From Tupaia tana (Eukaryota > Chordata > Mammalia > Scandentia > Tupaiidae), in NCBI GenBank assembly GCA_026018925.1, contig JAKSZU010000016.1:29664877-29728876 (forward strand): a stretch of DNA of 64,000 bases, read 5' to 3'. This document shows, one piece after another, positions 23,082 to 34,458 of this stretch. Numbering within the stretch: position 1 is the stretch's first letter; each line of letters starts with the position of its first letter. The notes beneath the pieces are model-generated. The model was not told the DNA's origin, searched no databases, and was given only the letters and a program-made list of their open reading frames with translations. Position numbers and translations under genes: made by a program.

Positions 23082-23212
23082 GGGGCAGCAGGTAGTGTGG
23101 AGAGATTGTGGTGCGGGCTTCCCCTGGGGAGGAGAGGGGTGATTTCTCACTTGCCCTCTCTGTCTCTCTCTGGCAAGCACATATACTCTATAGCAGAAAT
23201 CTAAGGAAAATA
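23082..23212 (+). mobile_element. SINE-A deletion form (B box lost)
   Basis: Head ggggcagcaggtagtgtgg joins directly to agagattgtggtgcgggc, removing about 120 bp between the A box and the distal core, including the B box. Pyrimidine block and gcaagcacatatactctata end are retained. Confidence 0.85.
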
Positions 23213-23324
23213 AAAAGAAGGAAGAAAGAAAGAGAGAAAAAAATTCTTAGTTCAAAACCTTCTTTTATGACTCTCATGCAGAGAATTTTTATCTTACATA
23301 TAAACCATATCCTAAACAGCCCCA

Positions 23325-23605
23325 CAGTGGGGATGACAAACTGCTTTTTCTATATGGCCCACTAGTCAAGAATTGTTTTTCCATTTCTAAATGGTTTCTA
23401 TGTGAAAATTATATATATTCAAATGTCATTGTCCACAAAAATGTTTTATTGGAACGTAGCCACACTTACTCTTTCACTTTTTTTGTGTATAGCTGCATTC
23501 ATTCACATGACAACATATATTGAGCTTGTATTCTGCAGATGTTATGACCTGCAAAACCCAAAGCTACTCTGGCTCCTTACATAAAGTGTGTGCAAACTTC
23601 TGCCC
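23325..23605. mobile_element. MER5A-like hAT element
   Basis: 'aaaaatgttttattggaacg' + 'tagccacactta', 'tatagctgcattcattcaca', 'gttatgacctgcaaaaccca' and terminal 'gtgtgcaaacttctgccc' follow the MER5A consensus from end to end. Confidence 0.85.
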
Positions 23606-23850
23606 AAAATGTGTGATCCCTCTTTCTTTCTACCAATTTACAGCTTCTCCTGTGCTCCAGCCATTCTAACTTACTCTGTTAAGCTTTTTCTTGAACAGTG
23701 GTATTTCATATGGTGTTTCCTTTTGCCCTTGGATGCTATTTCCCTGAATGTACCATCCTTCTTCTCTCTTTCCACTCTAGGATCTAATTGCTACTTTTGT
23801 CAGATAGACCTTTCTTGGCTGTATTACATAAAATAACACTGTTAATAAAG
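23606..23850 (+). mobile_element. L2 LINE 3' relic
   Basis: 'tgctccagccattctaactt', 'ttttgcccttggatgctatt' and 'ttttgtcagatagacctttc' correspond to the ordered blocks of the L2 3' end. Confidence 0.65.
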
Positions 23851-24107
23851 TAAGAATGGGGTGAGAAGTAGGGAGTCAAGGGAGAAAAGAAAGAAGCAAA
23901 ACACTGAAGGGACATAAAAGTGGAAAATTATCTGTTGACGATAGGATGCATGATAATATCTTTAAATGGACTAATATACATGTATATAGTATATTAGTAT
24001 AATATACTAGTATTCATGCTGGGAAAATTCATTGTGCAAGTTCTAATGATATATAGTAATTTAATATATAAAAACATAATAATAAAGTGTAAAAATAGAA
24101 TAACACA
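23851..24107 (+). mobile_element. L1 LINE 3' UTR fragment
   Basis: Purine-rich start (gggagtcaagggagaaaaga) followed by 'ttatctgttgacgataggat' and 'attcatgctgggaaaattca', a diverged version of the 3' UTR at 1540-1795. Confidence 0.6.
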
Positions 24108-24113
24108 CAAGAA

Positions 24114-24352
24114 CTTTTTTTTCTTTTTAAGCGGGTTTTTCTTGCTATAGGGCTCATGCACTCACTGAAGAGACAGAGAGACAGAAAGTGAGAAATCACC
24201 CCCAAGATGGGATAGCCATGTTGCAATCCCTGTTCCTCCATTCTCCTCTCTGAATTTTGGGCATGCACACAAACACACCTGGACTGGGACTTGAACAGAT
24301 GTCAACTATGTAGGAGTCCAGCAACATAACCATTATGCCACCTGCTGGTCCC
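24114..24352 (-). mobile_element. SINE-A, core-shortened
   Basis: Inserted at the A/T tail of the preceding L1. About 15 bp of core before the head are missing (acctggactgggacttgaac). Ends cctgctggtccc; short TSD aagaa. Confidence 0.9.
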
Positions 24353-24419
24353 AAGAAATTTATTTCTAAGACATAATCCCTAGTTTGCCTGAGTTCAAAT
24401 TGTTTTCCTTTCAGATAAT

Positions 24420-24667
24420 TTTTTTTAAGAGAGTTTTTTTGGTGTAGGGTAGATACACTCACCAGAGAGACAAAGAAAAATATGAAAACAGAAAGCAAGA
24501 AATCACTCCCCAGGGTGATGGCCATCCCACAATCCCTTCTCCTCTCAGGATTTTGAGTATGCATGCACTCGCACCTGGTGTGTTTCAAGCCACTGGGTCC
24601 AGAACTTGAACTGCGGTCAACTACGTGGGAATCCAGCAATGTAGCCATTATACCATCTGCTGGCCCC
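24420..24667 (-). mobile_element. SINE-A
   Basis: Short TSD agata (24415-24419 and 24668-24672). B-box region decayed; head ends ctgctggcccc, the older form of ggtccc. Confidence 0.9.
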
Positions 24668-24829
24668 AGATATTTCTTAATTCTTAATAATCAGTACTAA
24701 CTATGAAATATTTAATATCCAGTGGCTCAGATACAGCTTAGAGGACAAACTAGGAGTTAAAAAAAAATATGACATGATTCAACTTTTTCCCCCAGCTCTT
24801 CCTAGAGCTTACACTAAACTAACAATTTA

Positions 24830-24901
24830 TTGGGTCGTCGGAAAAGTCATAACTCATTTTTGTATAGAAAAACACACCATGACTTTTCTAATCACCTAAC
24901 A
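24830..24901. mobile_element. Mariner-type MITE, about 72 bp
   Basis: ttgggtcgtcggaaaagtca at the left with TA before it; the right arm ccatgacttttctaatcacc is more decayed. Confidence 0.88.
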
Positions 24902-25102
24902 GTATACGGAGCCTCAGTTTTTCCTCCAATGACTTTATGATTATTCATCTTGATCTGTATAATATGATGGCTAGCCACAGGCATACACGTGATATCAAGC
25001 TAATTATTCAACATGAATAGCAAGCACCACCAAATATCCCCACAACATAACAAGGTATATACTATCCTCACCAGGATTTCATTTTTCATTCTTTAATTCT
25101 AA

Positions 25103-25377
25103 TTTTTCTTTCTTTTTTTTTTTTTTTTTTTTTTTAGAGATTTGTGCTATAGGGTGTGTACACTCACCAGAGAGAGAGAGACAAAAAGCAAGAAATCACC
25201 CCTATCACCGCCAAGGGAATGGCCACACCACAATCTCTTTTCCTCCATTCTCTTCTCGGGATTTTGGGCATGTTTGCATATGTGTCCAGCATGAGTTTTA
25301 AGCCGCCAGGTCCAGGACTCAAACTGTGGTCAACTATGAGAGTCCAGCAATGTAATCATTACGCCATAAGCTGATCC
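25103..25377 (-). mobile_element. SINE-A with long T tail complement
   Basis: TSD tctttaattctaa (25090-25102 and 25378-25390). More than 20 T precede the 3' end. Confidence 0.95.
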
Positions 25378-25444
25378 TCTTTAATTCTAAATTTTCTAAG
25401 TCCTGAGTATCTCTACTAAAATCTGCTAAGTGCATATCTAGTGG

Positions 25445-25925
25445 TGGTACCTCTATTAGGTTCCTAGGGATGTCGTAGGCAAGTATAAACTGAGCAGCTT
25501 AAAACAACAGATACTTATTACAGCACAGTTCTAGAGGCTGAGAGTTTGAAATAAAAATGTTGGCACAATCACTCTTCTGGACTCTGTATTTTCTTGTTTC
25601 TTCCTAGATCCTGGTGGCTTGCGGGCAATCTTTGGCCTTTAGCTTGCAGCTATGTAACTTTGGTCTCCGCCTGCATTGTCACAGGCATCTCCCCATGCAT
25701 CTCTGTCTCCACATGGCTCTCATCTAAAGTACACCAGTCAGACTGGACTGTGCCCACCTTATTCTAGTGTGATCCATCTTAACTAATTACATATGCAATG
25801 ACCCTACTTCCAAATAAGCTCATATTGTGAGATAATGGAAATCAGGGCTTCCATGTACACTAAGGCAATGCTTAATGGCAGGGGTATGTCCTGAGAAATG
25901 TATCTTTAGGTAATTTTGTCATTGT
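25445..25925 (-). mobile_element. MLT1-type LTR (ERVL-MaLR), antisense
   Basis: Reverse-complement blocks of the MLT1 LTR are seen in order: 'gagcagcttaaaacaacaga', 'cagttctagaggctgagag', 'tgtctccacatggctctcat', 'atatgcaatgaccctacttc'. Non-coding solitary LTR relic. Confidence 0.7.
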
Positions 25926-26224
25926 GTGGCCATCTTAGACTTAAACAAACATACATGGTATTGTTTACTACATATTGAAGCTATTTGGGTTGGCCTATGT
26001 GCTCCTTATGGGACCACAGTTGTAAGTGTAGTCTGTCACTGATTAAAATGTCATTATGCAGTGCATGACTGTTTTTTTTGTTTTTTGTTTTTGTTTTTTT
26101 TTGGAGGGGGGTTATGGGGACACTACAGTCCAACTCAAAACAGTACTCAAAACCACAGTGAGAAGGACCCCTGTTCTAATATATATCCTGTGGACATAAG
26201 ATGAGTTGCTTACTCTCTGCAATG

Positions 26225-26440
26225 AACATTTGTTTTAAAGTTTATTTAGGAGGGGTGATGTTGAGGGGAAGGAATAGCATCCTAAATAGAGAGTCCTTGT
26301 GCCACAATCCATCCCCAGCTTCAGCAGTCTCTGAATCATGGGTGCATACATGCCTAGCATACTCAGGGATGTCTCTAGATATGAGCTTGTAATCTTTTCA
26401 TGTGGGTCAGAAAAACAGAGTGACACATTTTAATTCTGTG
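26225..26440 (-). mobile_element. SINE-B relic
   Basis: Same layout as the better copy at 45285-45516: tttatttaggaggg, then gaatcatgggtgcatacatg, actcagggatgtctctagat, and catgtgggtcag at the head side. Confidence 0.6.
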
Positions 26441-26547
26441 AACTGTTTATCCCTCCCCTCTGACCTGAACATGAATAGTTGTGCATTTGAACATTACCAT
26501 TGTAAACAGCATTTATTTGGGGAAGAAAATCGACAATGGCCATTGCA

Positions 26548-26613
26548 TTGGGTCACTGGGAAAGTCATGAAGCATTTTTGAAAAAAAAAAGTCATGACTT
26601 TTTCAACAACCTA
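26548..26613. mobile_element. Mariner-type MITE, about 66 bp
   Basis: ttgggtcactgggaaagtca with arm agtcatgactttttcaacaa and an A-rich centre of 10 A; TA follows the right end. Confidence 0.85.
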
Positions 26614-27399
26614 ATAATTGCCCAATTTCTTTCAGCAGTAGTTACTTTTACCTACTTTTACCTACTAGGAACTGTTTGGGGACAGGAGGTGAAGAATGTA
26701 AATGAATAAGTGATGACCTAACTGCCTACCCTGTGCATCATCACTGCAAGTCCTAATCAGCTAACAGTAGAGATATTAGAATTGTTAGATTAGTGGGATG
26801 GAATCTTGTTTGCTCTAGACTAGGAAAAAAAAAATACTGAGGTACTCAACATTTAATGTTTCCAATTTTTAAAATGAGTCTATGAGATGTAAATGTATCA
26901 ACCATTTAATAAGGGAATATATTAACCAGAGGGTAAGTTTGAAATTGCATACATGAAAAAATAAATTTTGACTTGGAATAACATATTTCTTACATTCTAA
27001 AACAGTTCCTGTAACCTCTCATAAAAATTCATCAATATACCTGCACAAGAAACTTACACTAATGGGAATGAAGTGTTGTACAAACCCTTCCGTTCTGCAA
27101 ATAATTATAAAAACTGAAAGAACTATAAAGATTCTAATAGTTTAAAGATGCTAAGATGTGCCAAAAAAAAAAAAAAAAAAAAGAAAAATGCTGAGTTCAG
27201 TCTCGAAAAGAAACAGCATAAAGAATAAGTATTGTGAGTTTCTGGTCTGTGTATTTCCCAACCCCTTCGACTAATGACAGTAGAAAATGGTAGAAAAGCA
27301 CAGCCTTGTTAATTATTATTTAAGTAAATCAGAGTTCAAGGTTAACAAAGCAGCTAGAAATATAAAGATGAAATACTGAGAAGATAGTTACAGAGAAAT
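26614..27399. other. Unassigned AT-rich DNA
   Basis: Contains an 18-19 A run near 27164-27182; nothing else recognised. Confidence 0.45.
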
Positions 27400-28465
27400 G
27401 AAAAAAAAAGAAAGAAAAATAATAAACCACCATCGTGTCTGGCTGACAGATACACTCTGAATGGTGAGGGGAAATTCTATAGGACCTAGCACCAAAGCAG
27501 GAAGGGATCAGCGAGGAATCTGTATTTGAAAGATAAAAGATGCATGGGGAAAGATATATAATTTTGCAACCTTTTTAAGCTGAATATATTTTCTATCTAT
27601 GGAAAATATAAACAACGGATAGCTGAAGTCTCAGGGGTTAGACATGTCAGAGGTAAGATCCTAAGTATATGTCCACAGAATCTAGATTTAGAAGGATATT
27701 ACTAAATGTGAAGAACCCATTGAATGGGTGAATACCAAAGTATAAGTAAAATATTTACCTAACCCTTGGTTGCCAAATTAAACAGGCAGAGAGGAGACCT
27801 TTAGGAGACTGAGGGGTTGGGGGAAAAGCAGCAATTGGAAGTCATAAAAACAAAGCGGAAGTATTAGTAGCTGCATACCACAGGAAAGACACACGCTGCA
27901 GCCATGTCCAGGCAAATTAACTGAATACTGGAATAAAAAGACAACCATTCTCAGATCACAGCAGAATTCATTATCACAACAATGTATTATTTTCAATGTC
28001 CAGTTTGCAAAAGAAAATTAATAGACACAGAGGAAAAGTCAAGTGTGATCTAAAACAGGACCAAAGATAGTAAATAGGAACTGGCTCCTAGTAATCTCAG
28101 GTGTTAGATATAACAGGCACAAACTTTATAGCAGTAATTGCAAATATATCCAGAAAAGTAAGGATGTACAATGTAATGAGTGAATGATTCAAAGAATATC
28201 AAAAGGGAAAAAAACCTGTAGAAAAAAATTTTTTAAATTAACTAAAAATTAAAGAGGGGTTCAGAAATGGATTGGCTATATCAGATTATCAGAAGATAGA
28301 AATCTGAAGATAGATCAATACAAATAACCACATTTTAAGAAAAGGGAGGAAATAGAATAAATAAATAGTCTCTCTGAGTCTGAGGGAGATTATGTTAGTT
28401 TATTATATTGTGTATGTAATTGAAGTTCTCAAAGGAAGATAGAAAGATGAGCAAAGATGAACACC

Positions 28466-28730
28466 TTTTTTTGTTTTGTTTTGTTTTGTTTTTGCCATAT
28501 AATACATGTGTTCACTGGAGAGAGATAGACAGTGAGAGGGAAAGCAAAAAAATAGCCCCCCATGGGGAATGGCTACACCAAAATCCTTCTCCTCTTCTCT
28601 CCTCCAAGGGTTTGGAACACACGCATTACAAGTGCCTTACATGATTTTCAGACCACTGGGTCATGAATTCAAACTGAAATCAGGCATATGGGAGTCCAGT
28701 GCCTTAACCACCATACCACCTGCTGGCACC
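28466..28730 (-). mobile_element. SINE-A, older subfamily
   Basis: TTTTG-rich tail complement and the 'gtgccttaaccaccatacca' head variant typical of the older branch. Inserted in L1. Confidence 0.9.
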
Positions 28731-28757
28731 TTCCATATTTTGTTAATGTTTTTGCTT

Positions 28758-28914
28758 GGGGGCCAACAGGTGGCAAATGGGAGAGAGGGGATTGCAGCAT
28801 GGCCATCCCCCCAAGCCCTGGGCCGGGGGGGGGGGCAGTTCTCACTTTCCCTCTCAACGTCGCTCTCTCCAGTGAGCACATGTACTCTATGGGGAAAAAA
28901 AAAATTCTCCCCTG
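28758..28914 (+). mobile_element. SINE-A deletion form (B box lost)
   Basis: Head gggggccaacaggtggcaaa joins to a gggagagaggggattgcagc core: the same class of deletion as at 23082. A G11 run interrupts the ggggtg core motif. Confidence 0.85.
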
Positions 28915-30104
28915 AATCAGGCGGAAAATATTGAAGTCAGATTTAAGAGCTTTACTAATTTCAAGCAGATTTAAAATAAAGAAGACTATTCATAAACACA
29001 TTGTAGCTAAACTATTAGAATCCTTGAACTCAGTTAAAAAAATACACATTATTTACATAGGAAGCATGCCATAATTGACTATTGACTTCTGATTAATTAT
29101 GGAGGCCAGATGATATTGAAATTACCAAATAAAAGTGCTGAAAGAAAAAAGCTGTTAATGATAAATTCCATGTTCAGTGAAGCCATCCTACTAAAAATGA
29201 AAGATAAAATTAAAACCATTTCAGATTAAAAACAAAGTAAAAAACCATCATCAGGAGAATTCCATATCAGGTAATGTAAAAGAAAGGGCTTAGGCTATAT
29301 AAGCATTTTCTTCTCTCAAAGTCTTTATAAGAGAATTGATTTTTTAAAATAACAGGATGAGACAAAAGAAAAAAATGCCAACTTGTTGATGAATTCATAA
29401 TATACATAGATATATATGACAATGACAGCTCAGAAGACAGAATAGCAATGGAAATACACTGTTGAAATGTTAATGACACTGAGTAGATTGGGTGAAGCTT
29501 TAAATGCATATTGTAATTTTTAAAGCAATCATAGAGAAATAATGTAAAGAAGTAATTAGAAAACCAATGAAGAAATTGAAAAGAAATTTTCAAGATATTT
29601 AGTTAGTACAAAAGAAGGAAAAAACAACCAAACCAAATAGACTACTACTAAATAAGAACACTTCATAATGAACAAGGTCAATACAGCAGAAATAGATAAT
29701 TAAAAATGCATATACATCTAATAACAGGGTTTCAAATAATAATAAAGCTTCAAAATAAATAGAGCAATATCTGAGAACCTAGTAGTACAATCATAGATGG
29801 ACTTTATACAATCTCAGTAATTGATAGAACAGAGAGACAAAAAAAAAAAAAAAAAAGAAACATAAGATCATAAGGACATTACCAACCTAAATGGCAATTA
29901 TAGAATACTACACCAAATAACTGTGGAATACACATGGTTTTATGTACGTTTGGAGTTTTCACCGTGATAAGTTGTATTTGAGACATAAAAGAGCTGGCTC
30001 TCTAATAAGAATGGAATTAAATTAGAAATTAGCTACAGCAAAACATCAGAAAAGTCCTAAGTATCTGCAAATTAAATAATATACTTCTCAAATAGCAATG
30101 AGAT

Positions 30105-30265
30105 CTGGTTGAGGGTATGGGTCGGGTGGAAGTGATGGTGCAGTGGTAATGAATTAGACTCACATGGGAAAGGTCCTACTTTTATGTCCTGCAATCTCCT
30201 GGGGCATGCTGATGTGTCAGTCAGTATACCCAAGATCTGGGCCAACTGAGAAAAAATCATTTTTT
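30105..30265 (+). mobile_element. SINE-B, 5' half
   Basis: gggtcgggtggaagtgatgg + tgcagtggtaatgaattaga, then ctcacatgggaaaggtccta. The tRNA-like head is visible; the 3' half is missing. Confidence 0.55.
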
Positions 30266-30283
30266 TTTAATAGCTTAAAATCA

Positions 30284-30561
30284 GGGACCAGCAGGTGGCA
30301 TGGTGCTTTAAGTACTGGACTTCCACATGGCCAACTTTGGTTCCAGTCCCAGAGCTGGCAGCTTGAAAATCATGCTCAGCACACATGCATGCATGCCCAA
30401 AATCCTAAGAAGAAAAGGGATTGCAGTTGGCCACCCTTCCACTCATCAATCACCCTGGTGTGTCATTTCTCACTTCCCCTCTCACTGTCTCTGTCTCTCT
30501 GCAGCAAGCACACACACCCAATGGCAAAAACCTCACACACACACACATACACACACACAAG
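30284..30561 (+). mobile_element. SINE-A, ggtggcatgg-type
   Basis: TSD ttaaaatca (30275-30283 and 30562-30570). The head reads gggaccagcaggtggcatgg; the tail ends in (CA)n rather than poly(A). Confidence 0.94.
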
Positions 30562-30764
30562 TTAAAATCAAAGGAAAAAAAAAAGAAGTAATCACAAAAG
30601 AAATTAGGCATTATTTTGAATGGAATATTAATGAAAATAAATTAAAATTTCTGGGATACAGCTAAAGTGGAGGTTGGGAAAAAGTTTACAGGTGTAAAGA
30701 TATATATTAGGGGAATAAAAAGATGGGACAAAAAATACTTATATAAACTTCCACCCTATAAGGT

Positions 30765-31313
30765 TAAAAAAAATGTACCCCCAAAGATGGCCATATTCTA
30801 ATCCCTAAAATTTTTACATATGTGATAATAGATGGTAAAAATAAATGCAAATGTGGATAATGGCATGGACTTTAAGCCTGGGATATCTGGAGTGGGTCCG
30901 TATAACCACATAAATGCTTAAAAGGGGACAACTTTTCCCTACTGGGATATAAAATACAAGGAGAAAAAGGGAAATTTGAAATGTGGGAGGAACTTGACCC
31001 ACCACTTCTAGCTTTGAAGACCAAGGAAGGTGTCTACAAACCAAGGAAGGTGTATTATTTCTAGAAGCTGGGAATGTCCCCTCGCTGTAGTCATCAAAGA
31101 AACAGGGATCTCAGTCATAGAGCTTCAAGGAAATGGATTTTTCACTTGAGTCTCCAGAAAGGAATGCAGGTGTGTTGACACTTTGATATTAGTCTGCTAA
31201 GACCTGTGTCAGACTTCTGATGTATAAAAGCATGAAGTAATGACCTTACACAGCTTAAGCCGCTAAGTTTGTGGCAATCTGTTCTGATAGAAATAGAAAA
31301 CTAACAGATTGAC
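30765..31313 (+). mobile_element. MLT1-type LTR (ERVL-MaLR)
   Basis: Ordered MLT1 blocks: 'aaaaaatgtacccccaaaga', 'catattctaatccctaaaat', 'attatttctagaagctggga', 'gtgttgacactttgatatta', 'taagccgctaagtttgtggc', 'aaatagaaaactaacaga'. Inserted in the old L1, which resumes after it. A non-coding relic. Confidence 0.85.
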
Positions 31314-31628
31314 TTTTAGAAGGAGAGACTGAAGACACCAACTATTAATACAGAGAATGAGAAAAGATATATACTAAAGGTCCTACGACATTCGAGGGCT
31401 AAGCAAATTAGAACAGCAACAACACTTATGATCATTCTAATAAAATGTGTATATTTCACGAACAACATAAATGACCAAAGTGAGCATAAGAGGAAATGAC
31501 CAATTTAAATAACCCTATATTTACTAATGAAATTGTAATTTAAAGTCATCTCATAAAGATACGTCCAGGTGCAAATGGTTTACTGGTAACTTTAATCAAA
31601 CATTTAAGGAAGAAAATAATACTAATCC

Positions 31629-31868
31629 TAATTCTGGTTCTGTGGCCTAGTGGTTAAGGGAGCTGGATCCCACATGGTTGACTACATGGTTCTAATCCTG
31701 GCCCCTGCAACTTGAGAAGCATGCCAGGCAAATGTGCTCATGTGCCCAAATCCTGACAGGATGGAACAATGGAGAAGGGATTGTGACTTGCCTATACCCC
31801 ACTGGGGGGTGCTGTCTGTCTCTCTCTGGTGAGTTCACATGTCCTTTGACAAAATAAAAAGAACAAAG
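31629..31868 (+). mobile_element. SINE-A variant with ggtgagttcacatgtcc end
   Basis: TSD aatactaatcc / aatactaattcc (31618-31628 and 31869-31880). The head ttctggttctgtggcctagt and end ctctctggtgagttcacatg are unlike the main subfamily, and the tail lacks CTATAGC. Related copies: 61135 and a fragment at 35847. Confidence 0.9.
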
Positions 31869-32290
31869 AATACTAATTCCAACAAAATATTTCAAAAAAT
31901 ACAGGAGAAAAAATATTTCCAGACCTTTTTTTTATGAGACTACAATCACCCAGATACTAAAGACATTACAAGACATAAAGATGTCAACTAGTATCCATTC
32001 TGTAGACATAAAAATCCTTTAAAAATCTTAAGTATATAAAAGAACAATATTCTTTCATTATAAAAACTCAGCAAACCAGGAATAGAAGGAGACTTCCTCT
32101 ATATGATAAAAGGTATACACAGTAAGCCCTGGTCTCTGTGGTGAGTAGCATTTCAAGTCTTACATATTTCTAATAGCTAAGGAAAATAATAAAAGAAGTG
32201 AAGATTGGAAAGTATGAAGCGTTGATCAAAGAATTGATGGTGTATTTAGAAAAGTTCTGATAAATATGTATTTAAAAATAACCAGAATAT

Positions 32291-32538
32291 GAGACTTGTA
32301 GATGACATAATGGTTATGTCACTGGACTCCCATGTAGTCGACTGCGGTTTGAGTCTTGGACCAAGCAGCTTAAAACTCATGCAGGACTTGTGTGTGTGCA
32401 TGCTCAAGATATGAGGAGAATGGAAAAGAAGGGATTGAAGCATGGCCATCCCACATAGGGGGTGATTTCTTACTGTGTCTCTGTCTTTCCAGTGAATATA
32501 TGTGTCCTATAGTAAAAATCTCTCTTAAAGAAAAAAAA
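32291..32538 (+). mobile_element. SINE-A
   Basis: Head decayed to gagacttgtagatgacataa; B box ggtttgagtcttgg; end tcctatagtaaaaatctctc. Confidence 0.92.
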
Positions 32539-32639
32539 ATGGAAGTATTCATCAACAGACAAGTAAACAAGAAAATGTTACACACATACACAAATGGGAT
32601 ATTATGCACCCACTGAAAAGAACAGAATCCAGTCTTTTT

Positions 32640-32906
32640 TTTACTTTTATTTTTTTGGAGAGGTTTTTGCCATAGGGTGCGTGCGCTCGCCCGAGAGACA
32701 GAGAGAGACAGAGAGATAGAAAGCAAGAAATCACCCCCCAGGGGGGATGGCCACGCCGCAATCCCTTCTCCTCCATTATCCTCTCGGGATCTTGGGCACG
32801 CACGCACACGCGCCCTGCGTGAGTTTTAAGCTACTGGGTCCAGGACGTGAACCGCGGTCGACTACATGGGAGTCCAGCAACATAGGCATTAGGCTAACTG
32901 CTGGTC
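32640..32906 (-). mobile_element. SINE-A, young
   Basis: TSD gtctttt. Intact core; the minus-strand B box reads ggttcacgtcc. Confidence 0.95.
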
Positions 32907-33019
32907 CCGGGTCTTTTAAGGTTATAAGCAACCTTGGAGGACATTACATAGAGGACATTACATTAGGTGCAATAAGCCACAGAGAAAAAAAAAAAAAAAA
33001 AAAAAAGCCACAAGTTCTT

Positions 33020-33281
33020 TTTTTCTTTTTGGAGAGGTTTTTGCTATAGGGCGTGTGCGCTTACCAGACAGACAGAGAGAGACAGAGAGACAGAAAGCGA
33101 AAAATCACCCCCAAAGGGTGATGGTCACGCCGCAATCCCTTCTCCTCCATTCTCCTCTCGGGATCTTGGGCATGCACGCACACGCGCCCGGTGTGAGTTT
33201 TAAGCCACCAGGTCCGGGATGCGAACCACAGTCGCTGCGTGGGAGACCAGCGACATAGCCATTCCGCTACTGCTGGTTCCC
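33020..33281 (-). mobile_element. SINE-A, gggaacc subfamily
   Basis: Perfect 19-bp TSD aaaaaagccacaagttctt (33001-33019 and 33282-33300). gggaacc head; B box ggttcgcatcc (decayed gcg form). A few bases are missing in the anticodon-arm region. Confidence 0.97.
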
Positions 33282-33523
33282 AAAAAAGCCACAAGTTCTT
33301 GCTCATACATGGAAATTAGAAAAAGTCACCTCAAGAAGCAAAGATATATAATAACTATTGGATGCTAAGAAGAATGGGACGTGGGATAGAGAGATGCTGA
33401 TTCATGGCAACAAAATTACAGGTAGATAGAAGGAACAATGTCTAGTGTTATACAAGGTAGTGAGGAGAATGTGACTACCAACTTACTGTACACAACGTTT
33501 CAAATGTTAAGATGAGGGATATA

Positions 33524-33774
33524 GGGACTAGCAAATGGCATAATGGCTATGCTGCTGACTCCCACATAGTCAACCATGGTTAAAATCCCAGACCTAGTAA
33601 CTTGAAAAACACCAGGCCCAAGTGCATGAGTGTCCAAGAACAGAGAGGAGAATGAAGGAGAAAGGATTGTGGCATGGTCAATCTCCCTGGCAGGTGATTT
33701 CTTGTTTTCTGTCTCTCCAGTGAGAGCATGCACTCTATAGCAAAAAAATCTCTCTAAAAAAAAAAAAAAACATC
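33524..33774 (+). mobile_element. SINE-A, diverged, with unusual tail
   Basis: Head gggactagcaaatggcataa. The tail is followed by a catct + C10 + A12 extension (33770-33797) suggesting slippage or a second tail unit. Confidence 0.9.
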
Positions 33775-33822
33775 TCCCCCCCCCCAAAAAAAAAAAAGAC
33801 TAGGGATATATTAATTAACCTC

Positions 33823-34056
33823 GGGACCAGCAGTTGGCATAATGGCTATGTCTTTGGACTACCATGTAGTCAACCGCAGTTCGAGTCCCAGATCTGGTAA
33901 CTAAAACTCATGCCAGGCATGTGTGCGTGCGAGCCCAAGATCCCGAAAGGAGAATGGAGGTGAAGGGATTGCAGCATGGCCATACCCCGGGGAGTGAGTT
34001 CTCGCTTTCTGTCTCTCTATCTTTCTCTGTTTCTCTGATGAGTGCATACACCCTAT

Positions 34057-34092
<36 letters not shown>
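33823..34092 (+). mobile_element. SINE-A with about 35-A tail
   Basis: TSD aattaacc / aattaccc. Head gggaccagcagttggcataa, B box gttcgagtcc, end ccctatagc followed directly by the A run, so the usual CCTCTCC is missing. Confidence 0.93.
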
Positions 34093-34094
<2 letters not shown>

Positions 34095-34458
34095 ACCCTG
34101 GTTTAATCATTACACAATATCTTCATGCATGGAAAAAAAACACATTGTAACAATTGTCATGTTAATAAAAATTATTAATTAAAAAATACTTTCTAGAACT
34201 AATGAGCTTTTCAAGATAGCCATATAAGATAGCCAAAAATCAATAATGTTTATAGTCACAAATATTTGAAAAATAAATTAAAAAATATAATTACACTTAG
34301 GTAACATATAAAATAATTGTATAGGTAGGAATAAGCTTAACAAAAATAGTGAGATACTTGTGTACTGAAAACTATCACACAATTAATTAATTGCTACAAG
34401 ATCAGCTAAATAATAGAGAACTAAATAACTGTTTATATATGGAAGAATTAGCATTCTT

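Larger units (their letters stand above)
27400..32230 (+). mobile_element. Old L1 (L1M/L1ME-like), ORF1 to reverse-transcriptase region
   Basis: Decayed segments in L1 order: ORF1 with 'ctgaagatagatcaatac' (about 27900-28390), ORF1 end and spacer with 'agtgctgaaagaaaaaagct' (28930-29500), ORF2 endonuclease region with 'ttgatagaacagagagacaa' and 'ctaagtatctgcaaattaaa' (29590-30710), and reverse-transcriptase region with 'aggtgcaaatggtttactgg' and 'caagacataaagatgtcaac' (31330-32050). Every frame is broken. Three SINE-A, one SINE-A deletion form, one SINE-B and one MLT1 LTR interrupt it. The 5' limit is uncertain. Confidence 0.8.
32541..34195 (+). mobile_element. L1 3' end (ORF2 C-terminus and 3' UTR)
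   Basis: 'atggaagtattcatcaacag', 'gttacacacatacacaaatg', 'catggaaattagaaaaagtc', and terminal 'caattgtcatgttaataaaa'. Four SINE-A copies sit inside it, making this the most densely hit stretch in the window. Confidence 0.75.

Noticed and set aside
24196-24648. 150-codon minus-strand ORF
   Set aside because: Two neighbouring SINE-A copies read through; no independent coding evidence.
30765-31313. Endogenous retroviral genes near the MLT1 LTR
   Set aside because: Only LTR-type non-coding sequence is seen; no gag, pol or env remnant is recognisable beside either MLT1 copy.
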